From NCBI GenBank assembly GCA_900552345.1, contig URZN01000037.1:1-8461 (forward strand): DNA of 8,461 nucleotides. The letters run 5' to 3'. The translations under genes and the position numbers were made by a program. This document shows positions 1 to 5,805 of this stretch, piece by piece. How positions within the stretch are numbered: the first letter of the stretch is position 1; each line of letters starts with the position of its first letter. Under the pieces are notes generated by a model. The model worked only from the letters and a program-made list of their open reading frames with translations. It did no database searches and was not told the origin of the DNA. Origin of the DNA: an uncultured Collinsella sp. (lineage in GTDB: Bacteria > Actinomycetota > Coriobacteriia > Coriobacteriales > Coriobacteriaceae).

Positions 1-1
1 G

Positions 2-1024
2 TTTAAGAGCGCCGAGGCGCTGGAAAACCTGCGCAGCGTGGGCACCGTGGTGCTTGATAAGACGGGCACGGTCACCCGCGGCAAGCCTGCCGTGACCGAT
101 ATCGTGGTAGCCACGCGCGCCGACGGCTCGCCCACCCTGAGCGAAAAGGCGCTGCTCAAGCTTGCCGCCGCACTAGAGCGCCAGAGTGAGCACCCACTGG
201 CCGAGGCGATTATGGCCGTGTGCGAGTCGCGCGGAATCGTCGCGCGCATGGTCGAGGACTTTGCCGCCGTGCCCGGTCGCGGCGTCACGGCGCGCGAGGG
301 GCAGAATATCATCGCGGCCGGCAACGTGCGTCTGATGAACGAGCTGGGCGCGGAGGTGCTCGCCGGTCTTGCCGAGCAGTTCGCTGCCGAAGGCAAAACG
401 CCGCTGTTCTTTGCCAAGAACGGCGAACTCGTTGGTACCATCGCCGTGGCTGACGAGGTCAAAGAAACGAGTGCCGAGGCCGTTACCGCGCTCCGCAAGC
501 TCGGCGTCGACGTGTGTATGCTCACCGGCGACAACCGTGTGACGGCCGAGGCCATCGCCCGCCGCGTGGGGCTGAGCAGCGAACAGGTCATCGCCGACGT
601 CCTGCCCGCCGACAAGGAACGTCACGTGCGCGAACTGCAGGATGCGGGCGGCAAGGTCGCCATGGTGGGCGACGGCATCAACGACTCCCCCGCCCTGGCG
701 CGCGCCGACGTGGGCCTTGCTATCGGCACCGGCGCCGACATCGCCAAGGAGGGAGCCGACGTGGTACTCATGCGCAGCGACCTCATGGACGTCGCCCGCG
801 CCATCGAGCTTTCGCGCGCCACGATCCGCAACATCAAGCAGGACCTGTTCTGGGCGTTGTTCTACAACGGCATCGGCATTCCGCTGGCGGCGGGCGTGTT
901 CTTCCCGCTCACCGGCTGGCAACTCTCGCCGATGTTTGGCGCTGCGGCCATGAGCCTCTCGAGCGTGTGCGTTGTTTCCAACGCGCTGCGCCTGCGAACC
1001 TTTAAGCCTAAAGTGGCAAAATAG
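2..1024 (+). CDS. copA: Copper-exporting P-type ATPase, CopA-like (C-terminal part, 5' end missing)
   Basis: A P1B-type ATPase that pumps Cu(I) out across the cell membrane using ATP. The window opens inside the gene, and the reading frame is open from base 2, giving 340 residues, roughly the last 40% of a usual 750-850 aa CopA. Visible motifs: the phosphorylation site DKTGT (Asp at residue 19), the SEHP motif of the nucleotide-binding domain (about 62-65), TGDN (175-178) and the hinge GDGINDSP (223-230). The last two membrane helices follow, with FYN (287-289) and MSLSS (317-321). The YN and MxxSS pair is the known Cu(I) selectivity signature of the P1B-1 group, which argues against a Zn/Cd pump. 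It ends with TAG. The copZ and csoR genes downstream on the same strand support the copper assignment. The N-terminal metal-binding domains and the CPC helix lie outside the window. Confidence 0.93.
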   Translation, partial: FKSAEALENLRSVGTVVLDKTGTVTRGKPAVTDIVVATRADGSPTLSEKALLKLAAALERQSEHPLAEAIMAVCESRGIVARMVEDFAAVPGRGVTAREGQNIIAAGNVRLMNELGAEVLAGLAEQFAAEGKTPLFFAKNGELVGTIAVADEVKETSAEAVTALRKLGVDVCMLTGDNRVTAEAIARRVGLSSEQVIADVLPADKERHVRELQDAGGKVAMVGDGINDSPALARADVGLAIGTGADIAKEGADVVLMRSDLMDVARAIELSRATIRNIKQDLFWALFYNGIGIPLAAGVFFPLTGWQLSPMFGAAAMSLSSVCVVSNALRLRTFKPKVAK

Positions 1025-1050
1025 GCTCACCATTACGTCCATTTAGAACG

Positions 1051-1149
1051 GGTTTTCCAGGTGCCCGAGATTGACCTGAAAGAGGAGCGACGCGTACTTT
1101 GGTACGCGAGCGACGGCTTGAAGGTCAAGGTCGGGTGCCTGGGAAAGCC
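1051..1149. repeat. Long imperfect palindrome with inner hairpin between copA and copZ
   Basis: The left arm (1051-1077, beginning GGTTTTCCAGGTGCCCGA) pairs with the right arm (1121-1149, ending TCGGGTGCCTGGGAAAGCC) with few mismatches and small bulges. At the centre is a perfect 7-bp hairpin, CGCGTAC (1091-1097) and GTACGCG (1102-1108) around a TTTG loop. The element fills most of the copA-copZ gap and ends about 10 bases before the copZ ribosome-binding site. It has no T-run, so it is not an obvious intrinsic terminator. It may be a dispersed palindromic repeat, an attenuator or an RNA-processing site. Confidence 0.75.
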
Positions 1150-1171
1150 GACATAACAGAGAGGAATACCC

Positions 1172-1393
1172 ATGCGTTACACAATCAAGACTTCCGGCCT
1201 TATGTGCGGCCACTGCGACGCCACTGTCGAGACGGCGCTGCTCAACGTGGCAGGCGTGACCGATGCCGACGCCGATCACGAGACCCAGACCGTCCAGGTA
1301 GAGTGCGCCGACACCGTGACCGCCGAGCAGCTCGCCGCCGCCGTCGAGGGCGCCGGCGAGAAGTTCCACGCCCTGTCCGTGACCGCCGCGTAG
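1172..1393 (+). CDS. copZ: Copper chaperone, heavy-metal-associated (HMA) domain protein, CopZ-like
   Basis: A 73-aa single-domain HMA protein, the usual size for CopZ. Family knowledge: the cytosolic chaperone binds Cu(I) through a CxxC pair and hands it to CopA or to the regulator CsoR. The metal-binding loop is seen as GLMCGHC, with Cys12 and Cys15. A Met directly precedes the first Cys, where many relatives read GMTC or GMSC. The rest fits the beta-alpha-beta-beta-alpha-beta pattern: a helix with TVETALLNVAGV, a strand with QTVQVEC, and a second helix near AEQLAAAVEGAGE. The ATG is preceded by a GAGAGGAA ribosome-binding site about 8 bases upstream. It lies between copA and csoR on the same strand and is probably co-transcribed, although the palindrome upstream could adjust its expression. 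Confidence 0.92.
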   Translation: MRYTIKTSGLMCGHCDATVETALLNVAGVTDADADHETQTVQVECADTVTAEQLAAAVEGAGEKFHALSVTAA

Positions 1394-1437
1394 CAGCTGC
1401 GCACCAACAGACACCGCTGCCCAACCAGCCCCTCAGA

Positions 1438-1504
1438 AGTTGCGGTGAAATAGTTCCGGTTTAAACGCTTTAAGCCTTCAATCAGGAACTATTTCACCGC
1501 AACT
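1438..1504. repeat. Perfect 20-bp inverted repeat between copZ and csoR
   Basis: The arms at 1438-1457 (AGTTGCGGTGAAATAGTTCC) and 1485-1504 are exact reverse complements over all 20 bases. They are separated by a 27-base AT-richer loop. The transcript would fold into a very stable hairpin, but no T-run follows, so a classic rho-independent terminator is not indicated. The shape (long arms, 25-27 base loop) resembles the units flanking the nuclease gene at 4037-5769, but the sequence is unrelated. Confidence 0.88.
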
Positions 1505-1546
1505 GACGGGGGCATTTGAAGGATTGACCAGAAACGAGGACCCGCC

Positions 1547-1819
1547 ATGATGGCAGACCATAAATCGGTGACCCGCATGCTCAAGACGGCGCGCGGACAA
1601 ATCGACGGCATCCTGCGGATGGTGGAGGAGGACCGTTACTGCGTCGACATCTCCACGCAGCTCATGGCCACGCAGGCGCTCATCGCCCGCATCAACGCCG
1701 ATGTGTTGAAGGCACACATCGAGGGCTGCGTCGCCTCGGCCATCGAATCGGGCGACGAGGAGCTCAAAGCCGCCAAGCTCGCCGAGATCGAACGCGTCGT
1801 CGACAAGCTCGCCAAGTAA
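1547..1819 (+). CDS. csoR: Copper-sensing transcriptional repressor, CsoR/DUF156 family
   Basis: A 90-aa all-helical CsoR-family regulator. In the family, the tetramer binds an operator upstream of copper genes and leaves DNA when Cu(I) binds. The Cu(I) ligands are conserved: Cys32, His57 and Cys61. Their spacing (25, then 4) equals that of the Cys36-His61-Cys65 set of M. tuberculosis CsoR, which separates a copper sensor from the RcnR and FrmR branches. The family N-terminal block is present as RMLKTARGQIDGILRMVEED. The first of two adjacent ATG codons (1547) is chosen because a GAGGA ribosome-binding site sits 6 bases before it; the second, at 1550, is possible. It is the last gene of the copper cluster. 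No operator is recognisable in the visible sequence, and the main one is probably upstream of copA outside the window. Confidence 0.93.
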   Translation: MMADHKSVTRMLKTARGQIDGILRMVEEDRYCVDISTQLMATQALIARINADVLKAHIEGCVASAIESGDEELKAAKLAEIERVVDKLAK

Positions 1820-1887
1820 TTGGTGCAGGGGGGGACAGGTACGTTTGCACCACCTTGGTGCAGATTAACCTGTCCCCAATGCACCAA
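1820..1887. repeat. Nested palindromic element directly after csoR
   Basis: The element begins on the base after the csoR stop codon. The outer arms are TTGGTGCA plus GGGGACAGGT on the left (1820-1840) and ACCTGTCCCC plus TGCACCAA on the right (1868-1887), with a short GGG versus AA mismatch between the blocks. Inside lies a perfect 7-bp hairpin, TGCACCA (1846-1852) and TGGTGCA (1856-1862), with loop CCT. The TTGGTGCA word therefore occurs in inner and outer arms. It separates csoR from the membrane protein gene that follows. Confidence 0.8.
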
Positions 1888-1932
1888 AAGGGGTATAAAG
1901 GCGTGCAGCATATCGAACGAAAGGCAATTCGC

Positions 1933-2406
1933 ATGAATGACTTTATGAAGGGTCGCAACGGCGCCGACGAACTCACCGTCGTGTTGGGCTTCGCAGGCAT
2001 TATCATCGCGATGATCGGATCGATGGCCCGTATTCAGTGGCTCAGCTGGATCGCCATCGCCGTTATCGCGCTCGGCGTGCTGCGCGGCCTGTCCAAAAAC
2101 ATCGACGCGCGCCGCAAGGAGAACAATGCCTTTGTCACGGCGACCGCAAACGTCCCCGGCCTAGGCAAGTTCGTCGCCAGCTTGGGCGGCGGGACTGCAG
2201 CTGCCAACGCCTCGCGCACGGCCGGCACCAGCAAGGAAGACTTTGAGCGTGCCAAGCGCACGGCCAAGAAGATGTGGAAGGGCCGCAAGACCACGGCCTA
2301 CCTCAAGTGCCCCAACTGCGGCCAGATGCTGTCCGTCCCCAAGGGCAAGGGCAAGATCCGCGTCACCTGCCCCAAGTGCCACGCCAAGATGGAAACCCGC
2401 TCCTAG
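1933..2406 (+). CDS. Small membrane protein with C-terminal zinc ribbon, function unknown
   Basis: A 157-aa protein of unknown role. Visible parts: a short polar N-terminus, two hydrophobic helices (about residues 14-31 and 37-51), a basic linker (SKNIDARRKENN), an Ala/Gly-rich middle, a charged stretch (about 99-121), and a C-terminal zinc ribbon with CPNC (126-129) and CPKC (146-149). The ribbon probably faces the cytoplasm, judged from the many Arg and Lys residues after the second helix. The start at 1933 is chosen because GAAAGG lies about 8 bases upstream. An earlier in-frame ATG at 1855 would place codons inside the palindrome after csoR and is unlikely; 1945 is also possible. It ends with TAG before a strong terminator. 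Nothing shows a link to copper beyond position. Confidence 0.8.
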   Translation: MNDFMKGRNGADELTVVLGFAGIIIAMIGSMARIQWLSWIAIAVIALGVLRGLSKNIDARRKENNAFVTATANVPGLGKFVASLGGGTAAANASRTAGTSKEDFERAKRTAKKMWKGRKTTAYLKCPNCGQMLSVPKGKGKIRVTCPKCHAKMETRS

Positions 2407-2428
2407 CCGCTACACCATAGGACAAAAT

Positions 2429-2464
2429 AAAAGCCGAGGCCTCGTGTTGAGACCTCGGCTTTTT
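2429..2464. terminator. Hairpin terminator, probably bidirectional
   Basis: The stem AAAAGCCGAGGCCTC (2429-2443) pairs with 2449-2463 with one mismatch (C2440/A2452) and a 5-base loop. On the plus strand it is followed by TTTTT and ends transcription of the zinc-ribbon gene 23 bases upstream. On the minus strand the hairpin is followed by TTTTATTTT, so it can also end transcription of the amidohydrolase that converges from the right. Confidence 0.9.
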
Positions 2465-2513
2465 GCATGGGTCGACATCATCCGATGAAGCTGTCGCCCC
2501 GTCGCGCCAGTGC

Positions 2514-3884
2514 CTAAGCTACGCCGTCGCGGGCAAGCTCCTCTGCCAGAGCTTCTGCCGGCATGGCCATAATCGCGTCGAGCTCGGTGTCAACCTCGGA
2601 GATGCGCTTCACATTCAGCTTGCGCACCAAGTCACCGCGGCACATCACGTGCATCGGCTCACGCAGAGCGCACAGGTCATCGAGCGGGTTCTCGCGCGTC
2701 ACCAAAATGTCGGCTGCCTTGCCGCACTCGATCGTACCGGTCTCACCGCCCAGGCCCAGTAGCTCAGCATTGACCTGCGTGGCCGTGTGCAGTGCAAAGG
2801 CATTGCTCACTTTGACGTACTTGGCAAAGTAGGCCACCTCGCGCCACATGTCGTACTGCGTCACGAACGGGCAGCTCGAGTCCGTGCCCAGGCCTACCTT
2901 GATACCGGCTTCTAGCGCCGCACGAGCACTCTCGATAATGCCCGAGCACACGATGTCGCCGTTCTTCTTTTGCGTATCGGTCGAATGGGTCTTTTCCGGA
3001 TCGAGCAGTACAAACGGCAGTGCGGGGCTGATCGTGCAGGTCACGCTTGGCGCGCGTCCCTCGAGCTGTGTTCCCGCAGCGCCGCGGTACAGCTCCAGGA
3101 TCTCGGGGGTCATCGGAGCGCCATGCTCGATTGTGTCGACGCCGGCCTGAAGCGCGGCCTTCACACCTTCGGCGCTCTCGACATGGGCCATGACCGGCAG
3201 GCCAACCTCGTGCGCCGCCTTGCACGCCGCGGCGGCAACCTCAACCGGCATGCGCAGCACGCCCGGCTCGCCTACTTCGGTCGCATCGAAAACGCCGCCC
3301 GTCACGAACAGCTTGATGACGTCGGCACCGCGCGCATACAGGTCGCGCACCTGCTGGGCTGCCTCTGCGGGAGTATTGGCCACCTGCGCAAAGAGGCCTG
3401 CACCGTGGCCACCCGGCACCGTGACACCCGTTCCCGGTGCCACCAGACGTGGACCCTGATACTTGCCAGCGTCGATGGCGTTGCGCACGGCAATATCGGC
3501 AAACAGCGGGTCGCCCGCTCCGCGCACCGTGGTCACGCCGCTTGCCAGCTGCTGCTGAGCGCTGCCCTTGAGGATATGGCGCACGATGGCGCGGCCCACG
3601 GGATTGTCGAGCTTCTTCATCAGCGCGCCGGCATCTCCCGCCTAGACCGGTTTGCCCGAACCGCACAGATGCACGTGCATATTGATGAGACCCGGCATGA
3701 GATACGCACCTGCCAGGTCGATGACCTCGGCACCCGCCGGAGCTTGGGCCACGGCGCTCGGTCCCATCCAGGTAATGACACCGCGCTCGACGGCCACGGC
3801 CATATCGGGCTGCGGCTCCATATGCTCCGAGCCATCCAGAACGGTCGCATTGATAAACAACGTGGGACGATCGGCAGTCGCCAT
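2514..3884 (-). pseudogene. Metal-dependent amidohydrolase (imidazolonepropionase-like), interrupted by an in-frame amber codon
   Basis: The amidohydrolase superfamily hydrolyses C-N bonds with a metal centre in a TIM barrel; the substrate cannot be told here. Read through codon 81, the frame gives 456 positions with the usual motifs: strand-1 HVH (His70, His72), VIKLF with the bridging lysine (Lys191), MAHVE (His234), DTIEHG (His254) and GTDSS (Asp335). Codon 81 is TAG (plus-strand 3642-3644), in the same frame on both sides with no shift. Upstream lies an 80-residue fragment; downstream the first ATG is codon 89 (3620), open to the stop at 2514. A protein restarted there would lack the HxH ligands, and no good ribosome-binding site stands near it. 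The start at 3884 is supported by GGGAGGAG about 6 bases upstream. Since copA, copZ and the zinc-ribbon gene end in TAG, amber is an ordinary stop here. A single-base nonsense mutation or a sequence error fits best. Confidence 0.82.
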
Positions 3885-3910
3885 ATCGAGCTCCTCCCTC
3901 ACGATTAACT

Positions 3911-3924
3911 TGGACATTTGTCCA
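3911..3924. promoter_or_regulatory. Perfect 6-2-6 palindrome upstream of the amidohydrolase, possible operator
   Basis: TGGACATTTGTCCA is a perfect inverted repeat (TGGACA, 2 bases, TGTCCA) 27 bases before the chosen start of the minus-strand amidohydrolase. Its size and position suit a dimeric repressor site. A TAATAAT word right next to it on the minus strand could be a -10 box, but no convincing -35 is seen. A chance palindrome cannot be excluded. Confidence 0.4.
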
Positions 3925-4036
3925 TTATTACCCAGCGCGGAAGGATTGCTGCGGACATATCGGTTAACGGAGGGACGAGAGAGATGTGAGGGCAAACGGA
4001 GACAGCGCGGCGATGTTCCGGTCGTTCCAGCAAAAC

Positions 4037-4334
4037 GTCTTGATTTGTAACAGGTAGACCGTCTTTAACCTTCCAAGTGTTACAGATCGAGATTTTTCGG
4101 TACCGCGTCCAACCTTTGTCTCAATCTGTAACATGTAGACCGGTTTTTGGCCGTTAGATGTTACAGATCGAGATATTCTCCAGCCCCGTCGCCAAACGTC
4201 TAAATCTGTAACAAGTAGACAGGTTTTCGGCCTCTAGATGTTACAGATTGAGATCTTTTAGCGGCAGCCAACCTTCTGTCTCGATCTGTAACAGTTACGA
4301 GGCCAAACGGCCCCTTGTTGTTACAGATCGAGAC
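4037..4334. repeat. Array 1: four palindromic units, about 80-bp period, on the 3' side of the nuclease gene
   Basis: Units lie at 4037-4092, 4118-4173, 4198-4253 and 4278-4334. Each is a 16-bp arm of form GTCTCGATCTGTAACA, a 25-base loop, and the reverse complement of that arm. Linkers are 24-25 bases. Unit 4 is perfect over 16 bp. Loops of units 1-3 share a GTAGAC word and mostly a T-run followed by GGCC; the loop of unit 4 differs and holds GGCCAAACGGCC. Linkers share CCAAC plus T-rich ends, so the whole 80-bp block is repeated, not only the arms. The array begins 152 bases upstream of the amidohydrolase start and ends 41 bases after the nuclease stop codon. Confidence 0.95.
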
Positions 4335-4375
4335 AAACTCGGTAGGAACAACCACACCCGTGTCAGCCGCACCCC

Positions 4376-5455
4376 TCAGTGCCCACACCACTGGCGTCTC
4401 CATTCCTCAGCCAAATCGGCCCGTCGCGGAATACCCGCCAGCCTCATCTTCTCAACCAGCTTCCCCGGATTCTTGAGCTCATCAAACGTAAACCGAAGCA
4501 CCTTGTGCCCGAGCATTGTCAGATGGGACTCCCGTTGACGTTCTGCCACGAATGGGTCGATCGACTCCCGATCCTCGTCGTTCTGCAAGGTATACTTCCC
4601 CTTTCCGTCCAGCTCGCCAATCACGCACGTTCCGTCCTCGAGCCTCCAAAAATAATCAACGCGAAACACTTGGCTCGGATTGAGCGGATCACGAAACTCC
4701 ACCTGCAGCTCTGGCACCGGGAACCCGTATGCAATAAAGAACGCTCGGAACCGAGACTCGCCACCGTTTTCGGACAGCCCGTCCGCATACGACGCGATCA
4801 CCTTCGCCCTGCGATACCCTCGCTTGCCCTCGCAATCGGAGCGGAGACACTCGCTCATGTCATCGCGCGATACGCCCTTTGCTCGCAACGCAGAATCGGC
4901 AATCGCCAAGCCATACGAAAACGGCGCGCGCAACAGGCAATCCTCTACCGTGCGCCAAAACGGCGTCACCCGCACGCCGTCGACTTGTTCAAGCGCACAC
5001 GCCGCCCGCGGACGCAACAGCCGGCATCCTGCACTCAGCGGCACCGAGCAACCTGTCTTAACAAGAAATCGCGGCCCGAGCAGATCATTCGGCACCTCCA
5101 GACCCCACAAAAGTGCCGCGTCATAACCCCAGAACGCCCAGTCTGGATGAAACTCCGCAAGCCCTTTGATGGTACGCAGTGCTCGCTCCGCCGGTGTCAG
5201 TACACCCCAATCATGTTGAAAGCAGAACAAATACGGCTCGGGCTCCGCAATATCATCGGTTCCCACATGACGCCGCAGCCACATGAGCTCGGCATTGTCG
5301 TGCGTCACAAGCAGCACGCCTTGTTCAGCCGCCTTCGCGAGCCTGGCAAGCATCCTATTCCGCGCCAAGGTGTTACGTGTCGCCTGCTTGTGTTTAAGAA
5401 CGGTATTAGACACTTTCATCACTACCACATCAGGGAAATGGGCCATCGCCGCCAT
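4376..5455 (-). CDS. AbiEi-like protein with C-terminal DUF559/Vsr-like nuclease domain, between two palindrome arrays
   Basis: Recognised by pattern only. Residue numbers count from the ATG at 5455. The N-terminal half resembles AbiEi-type proteins: a putative DNA-binding region (about 13-75), then ERALRTIKGLAE, WAFWGYDAALLWGL, GVRVTPFWRTVEDCL and an ADSALRAKGVS segment. The C-terminal part (about 231-342) resembles DUF559, a PD-(D/E)XK fold related to Vsr: GGESRFR, RVDYFW (Asp267), IGELDGKGKY (Glu281, Asp283) and ERQRESHLTMLGHKVLRFT. The likely catalytic acids are present, so it looks active. Starts at TTG 5479, ATG 5446 or ATG 5419 are also possible; none has a clear ribosome-binding site, and 5479 falls inside repeat unit 5. 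Family knowledge: AbiEi antitoxins bind inverted repeats at their own promoter. No AbiEii toxin gene is adjacent. Its transcript would start in or beyond array 2 and run into array 1. Confidence 0.8.
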   Translation of the reverse strand: MAAMAHFPDVVVMKVSNTVLKHKQATRNTLARNRMLARLAKAAEQGVLLVTHDNAELMWLRRHVGTDDIAEPEPYLFCFQHDWGVLTPAERALRTIKGLAEFHPDWAFWGYDAALLWGLEVPNDLLGPRFLVKTGCSVPLSAGCRLLRPRAACALEQVDGVRVTPFWRTVEDCLLRAPFSYGLAIADSALRAKGVSRDDMSECLRSDCEGKRGYRRAKVIASYADGLSENGGESRFRAFFIAYGFPVPELQVEFRDPLNPSQVFRVDYFWRLEDGTCVIGELDGKGKYTLQNDEDRESIDPFVAERQRESHLTMLGHKVLRFTFDELKNPGKLVEKMRLAGIPRRADLAEEWRRQWCGH

Positions 5456-5472
5456 TGCCGCCGCCGGCAAAC

Positions 5473-5769
5473 GTCTCAATCTGTAACAGGAAGACAGTCT
5501 TTGGGCCTCTAGTTGTTACAGATCGAGATTTTCAGTCGTGCGTCCAACCTTTGTCTCTATCTGTAACAGTTAGACCGTTTTTTGGCCCCTTCCCGTTACA
5601 GATCGAGATCTTTCGGCAGGCGCCAACCTTCCGTCTCGATCTGTAACAGTTAGACGTTCTCCAGGCCCCCAAACGTTACAGATTTAGACAAACCAGCGGT
5701 GCCCAAGCATTCGTCTCGATCTGTAACAGGTAGACCGGTTTTTTGTCCCTAAACGTTACAGACCGAGAC
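5473..5769. repeat. Array 2: four palindromic units, exact 80-bp period, on the 5' side of the nuclease gene
   Basis: Units start at 5473, 5553, 5633 and 5713, exactly 80 bases apart, and end at 5528, 5608, 5689 and 5769. Arms are the same GTCTCGATCTGTAACA half-site as in array 1, and loops and linkers are of the same kind (TAGAC or AAGAC word, T-run, then CCAACCTT before the next unit). The units keep the same orientation as in array 1, so the two arrays are direct copies, not mirror images. In units 6-8 the inner base of the right arm is C instead of T. The array covers the presumed promoter of the leftward nuclease gene and ends 36 bases from the stop codon of the next gene. Confidence 0.95.
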
Positions 5770-5805
5770 AAATAGACAGGCGGCGGCGCTGCGACAGCCC
5801 ACCCC

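Noticed and set aside
173..1042. A 289-codon minus-strand open frame opposite copA
   Set aside because: The plus strand is an unmistakable P-type ATPase; the antisense frame shows no family pattern.
1099..1464. A 121-codon plus-strand frame across the copZ region
   Set aside because: It overlaps copZ in another frame, covers parts of two hairpin elements, and its product is mainly Arg runs.
1438..1504. Rho-independent terminator after copZ
   Set aside because: The hairpin is strong, but neither strand has a T-run after it, and csoR follows on the same strand.
3642..3644. Amber codon read as pyrrolysine
   Set aside because: Several neighbouring genes end in TAG, the family is not known to use pyrrolysine, and no Pyl machinery is visible in the window.
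2970..3908. A 312-codon plus-strand open frame opposite the amidohydrolase
   Set aside because: The minus strand carries conserved amidohydrolase motifs; this frame is rich in Arg, His and Ala, as typical for an antisense shadow.
4037..4334. CRISPR array
   Set aside because: The repeats are inverted pairs, and the intervals are themselves similar to one another instead of unique spacers. No cas gene is near.
4379..5512. A 377-codon plus-strand open frame opposite the nuclease gene
   Set aside because: The minus strand shows clear AbiEi-like and DUF559 motifs in the same region; the plus frame has no domain pattern and is a GC-rich shadow running into the repeats.
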